Positions 1 through 5,766 of a stretch of 7,751 nt of DNA are shown here, piece by piece; within the stretch, counting starts at the first letter, position 1, and the number at the start of each line of letters is the position of its first letter. Under the pieces are notes generated by a model. The model worked only from the letters and a program-made list of their open reading frames with translations. It did not search any database and was not told where the DNA came from. Source of the DNA: Bordetella parapertussis (GTDB lineage Bacteria; Pseudomonadota; Gammaproteobacteria; Burkholderiales; Burkholderiaceae_C); assembly GCA_945875935.1 (NCBI GenBank), contig CAMCNE010000104.1:1-7751 (forward strand). The letters run 5' to 3'. Both the position numbers and the translations under genes were made by a program.

Positions 1-222
1 GATTACCTGCGCGTGGTCGGCCACCTGGTGTTCGGCTACTTCTGGGCCCGCATGGCGCGCATTTCGCTGGACCACGTCGACAGCGGCGATCCGTTTTACC
101 GCGCCAAGCTGGCGACCGCGCGCTTTTACTTCGCCAAGCTACTGCCCGAAACCGCCGGCCTCATCCGCACCGCGCGTGCCGGTGCCAAGCCGCTGATGGA
201 GATGGACGAAGCGCTGTTCTGA
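1..222 (+). CDS. Acyl-CoA dehydrogenase, C-terminal fragment (5' end outside window)
   Basis: The window opens in frame inside this gene and shows its last 73 residues, ending MDEALF and TGA at 220-222. The segment resembles the C-terminal helical extension of the larger (about 600-residue) acyl-CoA dehydrogenases, with the family-like stretches 'FYRAKLATARFYFAKLLP' and 'AGAKPLMEMDEALF'. Such enzymes are FAD-dependent and carry out the first beta-oxidation step, acyl-CoA to trans-2-enoyl-CoA. The FAD-binding and catalytic parts lie outside the window, so activity cannot be judged. It sits 44 bp upstream of the fadN-type gene on the same strand, which fits a fadE-fadN-fadA style operon. The family call rests on the tail and on context; chain-length preference is unknown. 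Confidence 0.8.
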   Translation, partial: DYLRVVGHLVFGYFWARMARISLDHVDSGDPFYRAKLATARFYFAKLLPETAGLIRTARAGAKPLMEMDEALF

Positions 223-266
223 TCGACGAGCCCCATTTTTTTGAATTGCCATCTTCTGGAGAGACC

Positions 267-2675
267 ATGAAACGATTCCCCGTCCGCAAGGTTGCCGTGC
301 TCGGCGCCGGCGTCATGGGCGCGCAGATTGCCGCGCATCTGGCCAACGTGCGCGTGCCGGTGGTGCTGTTCGACCTGCCCGCGCGCGAGGGCGCCAAGAA
401 CGGTGTCGTCACCAAGGCCATCGAGGGCCTGAAAAAGCTCAAGCCCGCGCCGCTGGGCGTACCCGAAGACGCGGTGCTGATCGGCCAGGCCAACTACGAA
501 GAGCACCTCGAGCAGCTGCGCGATTGCGACCTGATCATCGAGGCGATCGCCGAGCGCATGGACTGGAAGCTCGACCTGTACACCAAGATCGCGCCGTTCA
601 TCGCGCCGCACGCCATCGTGGCGAGCAACACCTCGGGTCTGAGCATCACCCAACTGGGTGCGGCGCTGCCCGCCGAGATCCAGCCGCGTTTTTGCGGCAT
701 TCACTTCTTCAACCCGCCGCGCTACATGGCGCTGGTCGAGTTGATCCCCACGCCGTCCACGCGCGCCGACATCCTCGATCCGCTTGAGGCCTTCGTGACC
801 ACCGCGTTAGGCAAGTGCGTGGTGCGCGCCAAGGACACGCCCAACTTCATCGCCAACCGCGTGGGCGTGGCCGGCATGCTGGCCGTGATGAAGCAGGCCG
901 AGCATTTCGGACTGAGCTACGACGTGGTCGACGACCTCACCGGCAAGAAGCTTGGCCGCGCCAGCTCGGGCACCTTCCGCACCGCCGATGTGGTGGGTCT
1001 GGACACGCTGGCCCACGTCATCCACACGCTGCAGGCCAATCTGGGGCCTGATCAATCGAACGATCCGTTTTTTGGCAGCTACGCCACGCCCAAGGTGCTC
1101 GAGTCGCTGATCGCCAAGGGCACGCTGGGCCAGAAGACCGGCGCGGGTTTTTTCAAGAAGGTGGGCAAGGACATCTTGCGGCTCGATCCTGCGTCGGGTG
1201 ACTACGTGGCCGGTGGCGGCGTGGCCGACGAGGTGATCGTGCGCATCCTCAAAAAGCCGGCTGCCGAGCGATTGAAGCTGCTGCGCGAATCGACCAATCC
1301 GCAGGCGCAGTTCTTGTGGGCGGTGCTGCGCGACAGCTTTCATGACAGCGCGGTGCATCTGGTCGACGTGGCCGAGTGCGCGCGCGACATCGACTTCGCC
1401 ATGCGCTGGGGCTTCGGTCAGGTGCAAGGGCCGTTCGAGATCTGGCAGTCGGCCGGCTGGGCCACGGTGGCGCGCTGGGTGCAAGACGACATCGACGCGG
1501 GCAAGGCGCTGTGCGCAGCACCGCTGCCCGACTGGGTGTTCAACGGCCCGGTGGCCGATGGCGGCGGCGTGCATCAGGCGCAGGGTTCATGGAGCGCGGC
1601 GCAATCGCGCTTCGTGCCGCCGAGCACGCTGCCGGTGTACGCGCGCCAGCACTTCCGCGAAAGCGTCTTCGGCTCGGGCGCACCGCTGCCGCTGGCCTCG
1701 GGCACCGAGGTCTTCAAGACCGACGAGCTTCGCGTGTGGACGCTCGACGGCGAGGTGCTCATCGCCAGCATCACCGCCAAGCTGCACCTGATCAGCCCGG
1801 CCGTGACCGAAGGCCTGATGCGCGCCGTGGCGCTGGCCGAAGAAAGCTATCAAGGCCTGGTCGTGTGGTCGCCCGACGATGTGTTCTCGGCCGGCGCCAA
1901 CCTCGAAGCGCTGATGCCAGTGTTCATGAAGAGCGGCGCCAAGGGCGTCGAGCCCGAGGAGCGCAAGCTGCAAGAGTTGATGCTGCGCGTGCGCTACGCC
2001 AGCGTGCCCGTGGTGTGCGCGATTCGCGGCATGGCGCTGGGTGGCGGTTGCGAGCTGGCGGTGCATTCGGCCCGCCGCGTGGCCGCCATGGAAAGCTACA
2101 TCGGTCTGGTCGAAATGGGCGTGGGCCTGCTGCCCGGCGCGGGTGGCCTGACCTACATCGCCCGCCGCGCCGCAACGATGGCCGCCGCCGGCAACGCCAA
2201 TGCCGATCTGCTCACCTTCTTGAAGGACGGCTTCACCAGCGTGGCCATGGCCAAGGTCGGCACCAGCGCGATTGAGGGCCGCAAGCTCGGCTACTTGGTC
2301 GACGCCGATGTGATCGTGCCGCACAAGGACGAACTGCTGTTTGTCGCCATCACCCAGGCCAAGGCCATCTTCAACAGCGGCTACCAGCCACCGGTGAATT
2401 CGCTGTTCCCGGTGGCCGGCCGCAGTGCGGCCGCCACGCTGAAGACGCAACTGGTCAACATGCGCGACGGCGGCTTCATCACCGCCCACGACTTCCACAT
2501 CGCCTCGCTGATCGCCGAGGTGCTGTGCGGCGGCGACGTCGACGCCGGATCGCTGGTCAGCGAGGACTACCTGATGGCGCTCGAACGCAAGCACTTCTGC
2601 GCCCTGCTTGAGCATCCGAAAACGCAGGAGCGAATCATGGGCATGCTGTCCACCGGCAAGCCGGTTCGCAATTGA
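267..2675 (+). CDS. fadN: FadN-type 3-hydroxyacyl-CoA dehydrogenase/enoyl-CoA hydratase fusion (802 aa)
   Basis: Bifunctional beta-oxidation enzyme that hydrates trans-2-enoyl-CoA and oxidises the 3-hydroxyacyl-CoA with NAD+, in the cytoplasm. The dehydrogenase half comes first: Rossmann motif G13-A-G15-V-M-G18, the S120-N-T-S segment, the 'GIHFFNP' motif with catalytic H146 paired with E158 (12 residues apart, as in the family), and N197 of 'FIANR'. A C-terminal dehydrogenase domain follows to about residue 410. The crotonase half starts near residue 486: oxyanion-hole motif 'SAGAN' at 541-545, 'GMALGGGCEL' with E596, and 'EMGVGLLPGAGG' with E616. E596 and E616 match the two hydratase glutamates and are 20 apart as expected. 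This domain order is that of Bacillus FadN, the reverse of E. coli FadB. ATG 267 is chosen over an in-frame TTG at 246 because GGAG at 258-261 sits 5 nt before it. The symbol is by architecture and synteny. Confidence 0.93.
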   Translation: MKRFPVRKVAVLGAGVMGAQIAAHLANVRVPVVLFDLPAREGAKNGVVTKAIEGLKKLKPAPLGVPEDAVLIGQANYEEHLEQLRDCDLIIEAIAERMDWKLDLYTKIAPFIAPHAIVASNTSGLSITQLGAALPAEIQPRFCGIHFFNPPRYMALVELIPTPSTRADILDPLEAFVTTALGKCVVRAKDTPNFIANRVGVAGMLAVMKQAEHFGLSYDVVDDLTGKKLGRASSGTFRTADVVGLDTLAHVIHTLQANLGPDQSNDPFFGSYATPKVLESLIAKGTLGQKTGAGFFKKVGKDILRLDPASGDYVAGGGVADEVIVRILKKPAAERLKLLRESTNPQAQFLWAVLRDSFHDSAVHLVDVAECARDIDFAMRWGFGQVQGPFEIWQSAGWATVARWVQDDIDAGKALCAAPLPDWVFNGPVADGGGVHQAQGSWSAAQSRFVPPSTLPVYARQHFRESVFGSGAPLPLASGTEVFKTDELRVWTLDGEVLIASITAKLHLISPAVTEGLMRAVALAEESYQGLVVWSPDDVFSAGANLEALMPVFMKSGAKGVEPEERKLQELMLRVRYASVPVVCAIRGMALGGGCELAVHSARRVAAMESYIGLVEMGVGLLPGAGGLTYIARRAATMAAAGNANADLLTFLKDGFTSVAMAKVGTSAIEGRKLGYLVDADVIVPHKDELLFVAITQAKAIFNSGYQPPVNSLFPVAGRSAAATLKTQLVNMRDGGFITAHDFHIASLIAEVLCGGDVDAGSLVSEDYLMALERKHFCALLEHPKTQERIMGMLSTGKPVRN

Positions 2676-2694
2676 GGCGTTGCGTGTTCTTCGC

Positions 2695-2803
2695 GACCCT
2701 CACCCCAGCCCTCTCCCGCAAGCGGGAGAGGGAGCCAAGGCCAGTTTCCCTTTGGGAAAGGGAGTCAGGTTCCCTCTCCCCCTGGGAGAGGGCTAGGGTG
2801 AGG
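2695..2803. repeat. Fold-back palindromic element 1
   Basis: A MITE/REP-like element with near-complementary ends. The left arm reads CCCTCACCCCAG then CCCTCTCCC (2697-2717); the right arm reads GGGAGAGGG then CTAGGGTGAGG (2784-2803). Within the left half is a near-perfect hairpin, CCCTCTCCCGC / GCGGGAGAGGG (2709-2719 and 2722-2732). A weaker hairpin (TTTCCC-TTT-GGGAAA, 2745-2759) and the right hairpin CCCTCTCCC / GGGAGAGGG (2772-2780 and 2784-2792) follow. No T-tract follows any stem, so these are not canonical Rho-independent terminators. The first bases lie only 20 bp past the fadN stop. Confidence 0.85.
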
Positions 2804-2818
2804 ACAGCTGGCATTTGT

Positions 2819-2900
2819 CCCCTCTCCCTCTGGGAGAGGGAGCCAAGTCACCCCACGGTATTCATTCCCTCTCCCCGTGGGAGAGGGCTAGGGTGAGGGT
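2819..2900. repeat. Fold-back palindromic element 2, left arm altered
   Basis: A second copy of the same repeat family, about 16 bp after the first. It begins with a right-type hairpin (CCCTCTCCC-TCT-GGGAGAGGG, 2820-2840) instead of the usual left arm. A short spacer resembling the central part of the array units follows, then a second hairpin (CCCTCTCCC / GGGAGAGGG, 2867-2887) and the outer tail CTAGGGTGAGGG. The tail ends 8-9 nt before the proposed GTG start of the DUF559 gene, so the repeat arm appears to supply its purine-rich ribosome-binding sequence. Confidence 0.8.
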
Positions 2901-2907
2901 TGATCCG

Positions 2908-3774
2908 GTGACCAGCACCACCCACAGGGCGCGCCAGCTGCGCCAGTCCCCGCCCGATGCCGAGCGGGCACTGTGGCAAGCCCTGCGCGATCGGCAAATC
3001 GGCGGACACAAGTTCAGGCGACAGCATCCGGTGGGCCGGTACTTCGCCGACTTCGCGTGCATCGAGGCGATGCTGATCGTCGAACTCGATGGGGGTCAGC
3101 ATTTCAGCGATGAGGGCATGGAGGCTGACATCCGGCGCACGGCCGAACTGAACCAGCTCGGGTATCACGTGCTGCGCTTCACTGACCGCGAGGTGCTGCT
3201 GGAGCGTGAGGCGGTGCGGTTGAGCATCTTCAATTGGCTGGAGGCCAACGGGCCTCGCCCCGGCCGAGACCCTCACCCCAGCCCTCTCCCGCGAGCGGTA
3301 GAGGGAGCCAGGGGAGCCAGAGGGGCCCACCGGCATTCATTCCCTCTCCCTCTGGGAGAGAGCCAGGGTGAGGGTCAGCCTGACGCGGCCACACCCAACC
3401 CTCACCTGAACTCAGACCCTCACCCCAGCCCTCTCCCGCAAGCGGTAGAGGGAGCCAGACGGGCCAGAGCCGATCACCCGTATTCATCCCCTCTCCCTCT
3501 GGGAGAGGGCCAGGGTGAGGGTCAGCCTGACGCGGCTGCACCCAGCCCTCACCTGAACTCAGACCCTCACCCCAGCCCTCTCCCGCGAGCGGGAGAGGGA
3601 GCCAAACGAGCCAGAGGTGCCCACCAGCATTTGTCCCCTCTCCCTCTGGGAGAGGGCCAGGGTGAGGGCCAGCCTGACGCAGCCACACCCAACCCTCACC
3701 TGAACTCAGACCCTCACCCCAACCCTCTCCCGCGAGCGGGAGAGGGAGCCATCATCAGCAAGGAACAGCCATGA
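2908..3774 (+). CDS. DUF559-family nuclease with C-terminal 49-residue repeats (288 aa, read through the repeat array)
   Basis: Residues 7-115 form a complete DUF559 domain, a small nuclease-like family related in fold to Vsr and very-short-patch/MutH-type endonucleases. Visible features are 'DAERALW' (17-23), 'KFRRQHPVG' (35-43), 'YFADF' with D48, and 'VELDGGQH' with E59, D61 and H65, the expected acidic metal-binding cluster. The domain ends near residue 115; members are usually about 110-130 residues. Here no stop follows. The frame continues through three 147-bp repeats, giving three 49-residue Pro/Gly-rich units of the 'SPLPLGEGQGEG' type, and ends at TGA 3772-3774, overlapping the thiolase ATG as ATGA. 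GTG 2908 is chosen because AGGG at 2896-2899 precedes it; GTG 2893 is an alternative, and a TTG at 2815 would only add translated repeat. The domain looks intact. Whether the tail is made, cleaved or tolerated is unknown, as are substrate and role. Confidence 0.7.
   Translation: MTSTTHRARQLRQSPPDAERALWQALRDRQIGGHKFRRQHPVGRYFADFACIEAMLIVELDGGQHFSDEGMEADIRRTAELNQLGYHVLRFTDREVLLEREAVRLSIFNWLEANGPRPGRDPHPSPLPRAVEGARGARGAHRHSFPLPLGESQGEGQPDAATPNPHLNSDPHPSPLPQAVEGARRARADHPYSSPLPLGEGQGEGQPDAAAPSPHLNSDPHPSPLPRAGEGAKRARGAHQHLSPLPLGEGQGEGQPDAATPNPHLNSDPHPNPLPRAGEGAIISKEQP
3268..3751. repeat. Tandem array: three 147-bp palindromic units plus a 43-bp partial fourth
   Basis: The motif GACCCTCACCCC recurs at 3268, 3415, 3562 and 3709, exactly 147 bp apart each time. 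A unit has a left hairpin (3282-3305, 3429-3452, 3576-3599; partial copy 3723-3746), a variable centre of about 30 bp, a right hairpin with outer tail (3342-3374, 3489-3521, 3636-3668) and a 40-bp conserved spacer. Left and right ends of each unit are inverted repeats of about 21 bp with few mismatches, so each could fold back. Units 1 and 2 carry GCGGTAGAGGG in the left stem, where unit 3 and the partial unit have GCGGGAGAGGG; unit 1 also has GGGAGAGAG in the right stem. The length, 3 x 49 codons, keeps the upstream reading frame open. Confidence 0.93.
3760..3764 (+). promoter_or_regulatory. Ribosome-binding site of the thiolase gene
   Basis: AAGGA lies 6 nt before ATG 3771 and just past the end of the last partial repeat (3751). 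The insertion therefore left the thiolase translation signal intact. It fixes the thiolase start and, with the ATGA overlap, allows translational coupling to the nuclease frame. Confidence 0.7.
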
Positions 3775-4967
3775 AACAACTTCAAGACGCCTACATCGTT
3801 GCCGCCACGCGCACGCCGGTGGGGCGGGCGGGGCGGGGCGTGTTTCGCAACACGCGGCCTGATGACTTGCTGGTGGCGGCCATTCGGGGGGCGCTGGGGC
3901 AGGTGCCTACGCTGGACCCCAAGGCGATCGAGGACGCCATCATCGGCTGCGCGATGCCTGAGGCCGAGCAGGGATACAACGTGGCGCGGCTGGCGGTGCT
4001 GCTGGCGGGGTTGCCACAAAGCGTGGGCGGCGTCACCGTGAATCGGTTTTGCGCGTCGGGTCTCACGTCCATCCAGATGGCGGCCGATCGCATTCGTGTG
4101 GGTGAGACCGAGGTGATGATCGCCGGCGGTTGCGAGAGCATGAGCATGGTGCCGATGACCGGCAACAAGCCGTCGTTCAACCCGGCGGTGTTCATGCGTG
4201 ACGAGGACATCGGCATCGCCTACGGCATGGGCCTGACCGCCGAGAAGGTGGCGCAGCAATGGAAGGTCACGCGCGAGGCGCAGGATGAATTTGCGCTGCA
4301 GTCGCACCAGCGCGCCACCCAGGCTGCGGCCGCTGGCGAGTTCACCGCCGAGATCACGCCGGTGGAGGTGACCGACCGCTCGCCCAATCTCGCGACCGGT
4401 GAAGTCAATCGCAAGACGAGCACCGCGAGCGCCGACGAAGGACCGCGCGCCGACACCACGCTCGAAGCACTGGCCAAGCTGCGCCCCGTGTTTGCCGAAA
4501 AGGGCAGCGTGACGGCCGGCAACAGTTCGCAGACCAGCGACGGCGCGGCATGCCTGATTCTGGCCAGCGAGCGTGCCATCCAAACGCACAACCTGCAGCC
4601 GCTGGCTCGCTTCGTGAGCTTTGCCAGCCGCGGCGTGCCGCCCGAGGTGATGGGCATCGGCCCGATTGAGGCCATCCCCGCCGCGCTGCGCTACGCCGGA
4701 CTGCAGCAAGCCGATCTTGACTGGATTGAGCTCAACGAAGCGTTTGCCGCGCAGTCGCTGGCGGTGCTCAACACGCTCGGCCTTGACCGCAGCAAGGTCA
4801 ACCCGCTGGGCGGCGCGATCGCGCTCGGCCACCCGCTGGGTGCCACCGGCGCCATTCGCGCGGCCACCGTCATCCACGCGCTGCGCCGGCGTCAGCTGAA
4901 GTACGGCATGGTCACGATGTGCGTGGGCTCAGGCCAGGGCGCGGCCGGAATTTTCGAAAGATGCTGA
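3771..4967 (+). CDS. fadA: 3-ketoacyl-CoA thiolase (acetyl-CoA C-acyltransferase), 398 aa
   Basis: Last step of beta-oxidation: thiolytic cleavage of 3-ketoacyl-CoA to acetyl-CoA and a shortened acyl-CoA. The complete thiolase fold is visible: nucleophilic C94 in 'NRFCASGLTS', the 'GGCESMSMVPM' segment typical of long-chain thiolases, 'NEAFAAQ' with N322, 'GGAIALGHPLGATGA' with H354, and C384 in 'MCVGSGQG'. H354 and C384 are 30 apart, as in characterised thiolases, and the length is usual. ATG 3771 has AAGGA 6 nt upstream and overlaps the TGA of the preceding nuclease frame. The 3' end overlaps the next gene by 7 bp if that gene starts at 4961. Codons 17-23 are unusually rich in GGG and CGG, forming a G-run (see 3821). 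Degradative rather than biosynthetic use is inferred from the fadN-type neighbour. Confidence 0.93.
   Translation: MKQLQDAYIVAATRTPVGRAGRGVFRNTRPDDLLVAAIRGALGQVPTLDPKAIEDAIIGCAMPEAEQGYNVARLAVLLAGLPQSVGGVTVNRFCASGLTSIQMAADRIRVGETEVMIAGGCESMSMVPMTGNKPSFNPAVFMRDEDIGIAYGMGLTAEKVAQQWKVTREAQDEFALQSHQRATQAAAAGEFTAEITPVEVTDRSPNLATGEVNRKTSTASADEGPRADTTLEALAKLRPVFAEKGSVTAGNSSQTSDGAACLILASERAIQTHNLQPLARFVSFASRGVPPEVMGIGPIEAIPAALRYAGLQQADLDWIELNEAFAAQSLAVLNTLGLDRSKVNPLGGAIALGHPLGATGAIRAATVIHALRRRQLKYGMVTMCVGSGQGAAGIFERC
3821..3838 (+). other. G-quadruplex motif near the 5' end of the thiolase ORF
   Basis: The coding strand reads GGGGCGGGCGGGGCGGGG: four runs of three or four G separated by single C loops, a textbook pattern for a stable quadruplex in mRNA or non-template DNA. 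It encodes G-R-A-G-R-G using GGG and CGG codons, although the same residues are mostly GGC and CGC elsewhere. It begins 50 nt after the start codon. Formation and any effect on expression are inference. Confidence 0.6.
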
Positions 4968-5737
4968 ACTCGATGGACATCAAGACCGCCACCCTCAACG
5001 GCGTGGCCACGATCGAGATCGCCCGGCCGCACAAGAAGAACGCGCTGACCGCCGAGATGTATTCGGCGATGGCCGCCGCGCTGCGTGCCGCCGATGCCGA
5101 CGCCGCCGTGCGCGCGCTGCTGATCACCGGCCAGCCGGGCATCTTCACCTCGGGCAACGACATCGACGATTTCATGAACCGCCCGCCCTCGACACCCGAC
5201 GCGCCGGTGTTCGACTTCATGCGCGCGCTGGTGGCTTGCCGCAAGCCGGTGGTGGCAGCCGTCACCGGTGCGGCCATTGGCATCGGCACCACCATGCTGC
5301 TGCACTGCGATCTGGTCTATGTGTCAGACGAGGCGCGGCTGGCGATGCCGTTTGCGAGCCTGGGGCTGGTGCCCGAGTTCGCGTCCAGCCTGATCCTGCC
5401 GCAGTTGGTAGGGCAGGCCAAGGCGGCCGAAAAGCTGCTGCTGGGCGATCCGTTCACCGCCGAAGAGGCCGTGGAGATGCGCATCGCCAACGCGGTGTTG
5501 CCCGCCGGTGAGGTGCTGCGCCACGCCCGCCGCATGGCCGAACGCTTCAACACGCTGCCGCCCGGCGCGGTGCGCGACAGCAAACAGCTGCTGCGCCGCG
5601 CCAGCGTCGAGCGCGTGCTGGAGACCATCAACGCCGAAGCCGTCATTTTCGGCCAGCGCCTGTCCAGCCCCGAAGCCACCGAGGCCTTCAGCGCGTTCTT
5701 TCAAAAGCGCAAGCCGGATTTTTCGAGCTTCAGTTGA
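4961..5737 (+). CDS. Crotonase-fold enoyl-CoA hydratase/isomerase family protein, probably a delta3,delta2-enoyl-CoA isomerase (258 aa)
   Basis: The crotonase fold is clear: 'RPHKKNALT' (22-30), the oxyanion-hole stretch 'TSGNDIDDF', and 'GAAIGIGTTM' followed by 'LGLVPEFASS'. The two glutamates required for hydration are absent: T111 and F131 stand at those positions, 20 residues apart. E139, in 'LVPEFASS', instead matches the single catalytic glutamate of the peroxisomal-type ECI/PECI isomerases. The likely role is moving a cis/trans-3 double bond to trans-2 so that unsaturated fatty acids can enter the spiral, complementing FadN. A CoA-isomerase on another substrate (PaaG has aspartate at a similar place) remains possible. 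ATG 4961 overlaps the thiolase stop by 7 bp; ATG 4973, 5 bp after it, is an alternative, and neither has a clear ribosome-binding site. The gene converges on the XRE regulator across 29 bp, where I see no terminator. Confidence 0.85.
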   Translation: MLNSMDIKTATLNGVATIEIARPHKKNALTAEMYSAMAAALRAADADAAVRALLITGQPGIFTSGNDIDDFMNRPPSTPDAPVFDFMRALVACRKPVVAAVTGAAIGIGTTMLLHCDLVYVSDEARLAMPFASLGLVPEFASSLILPQLVGQAKAAEKLLLGDPFTAEEAVEMRIANAVLPAGEVLRHARRMAERFNTLPPGAVRDSKQLLRRASVERVLETINAEAVIFGQRLSSPEATEAFSAFFQKRKPDFSSFS

Positions 5738-5766
5738 GGGTGGGCCGGCGCCGGGCTGGGCCGCGT

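Larger units (their letters stand above)
2695..3751. mobile_element. Composite repeat/nuclease insertion between fadN and the thiolase gene
   Basis: This roughly 1.06-kb block separates two genes that are normally adjacent. Both ends carry the same 43-bp palindromic unit as a direct repeat (2695-2737 and 3709-3751), differing at two positions by eye. Inside are fold-back elements, a DUF559 nuclease gene and a 147-bp tandem array. Removing it would leave about 40 bp between the fadN stop and the thiolase ATG, including the thiolase ribosome-binding site, close to the 44 bp between the preceding two genes. I see no target-site duplication, no classical transposase and no integrase. Calling it mobile is inference; it could have grown in place by repeat expansion around a smaller insertion. 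Confidence 0.4.

Noticed and set aside
1587..2615. A 342-residue minus-strand ORF opposite the crotonase half of fadN.
   Set aside because: Same shadow effect: the plus strand has clear hydratase motifs, and the antisense product has no recognisable domain.
2709..2792. Rho-independent terminators at the strong GC hairpins after fadN.
   Set aside because: No stem is followed by a T-run, and the same hairpins recur inside an open reading frame. They may cause pausing but do not look like intrinsic terminators.
2672..2896. A short plus-strand ORF from a TTG overlapping the fadN stop through the first repeats.
   Set aside because: It is translated palindrome ('LSPWERA...') with no domain and no good start signal. 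Its stop overlapping a GTG of the nuclease frame follows from the repeat sequence GTGAGG.
3230..3688. A 152-residue minus-strand ORF across the tandem array, with 'PLPLAGEGWGEG' repeats.
   Set aside because: The palindromic 147-bp units keep several frames open on both strands. Only the plus frame joins a recognised domain, so the minus ORF is a repeat artefact.
3268..3751. CRISPR array.
   Set aside because: The period is 147 bp with long conserved arms and spacer in every unit, only three copies, and no cas genes. It is a tandem palindromic repeat, not a repeat-spacer array.
3714..4877. A 387-residue minus-strand ORF opposite the thiolase gene.
   Set aside because: The plus frame encodes a full thiolase with all catalytic residues. 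The antisense frame is His/Arg/Gly-rich and is a by-product of GC-rich codon bias.
5738..5766. CCGGCGCCGG palindrome in the convergent gap as a bidirectional terminator.
   Set aside because: It is only 10 bp, self-complementary without a loop and with no T-tract. It is too weak to call in GC-rich DNA.
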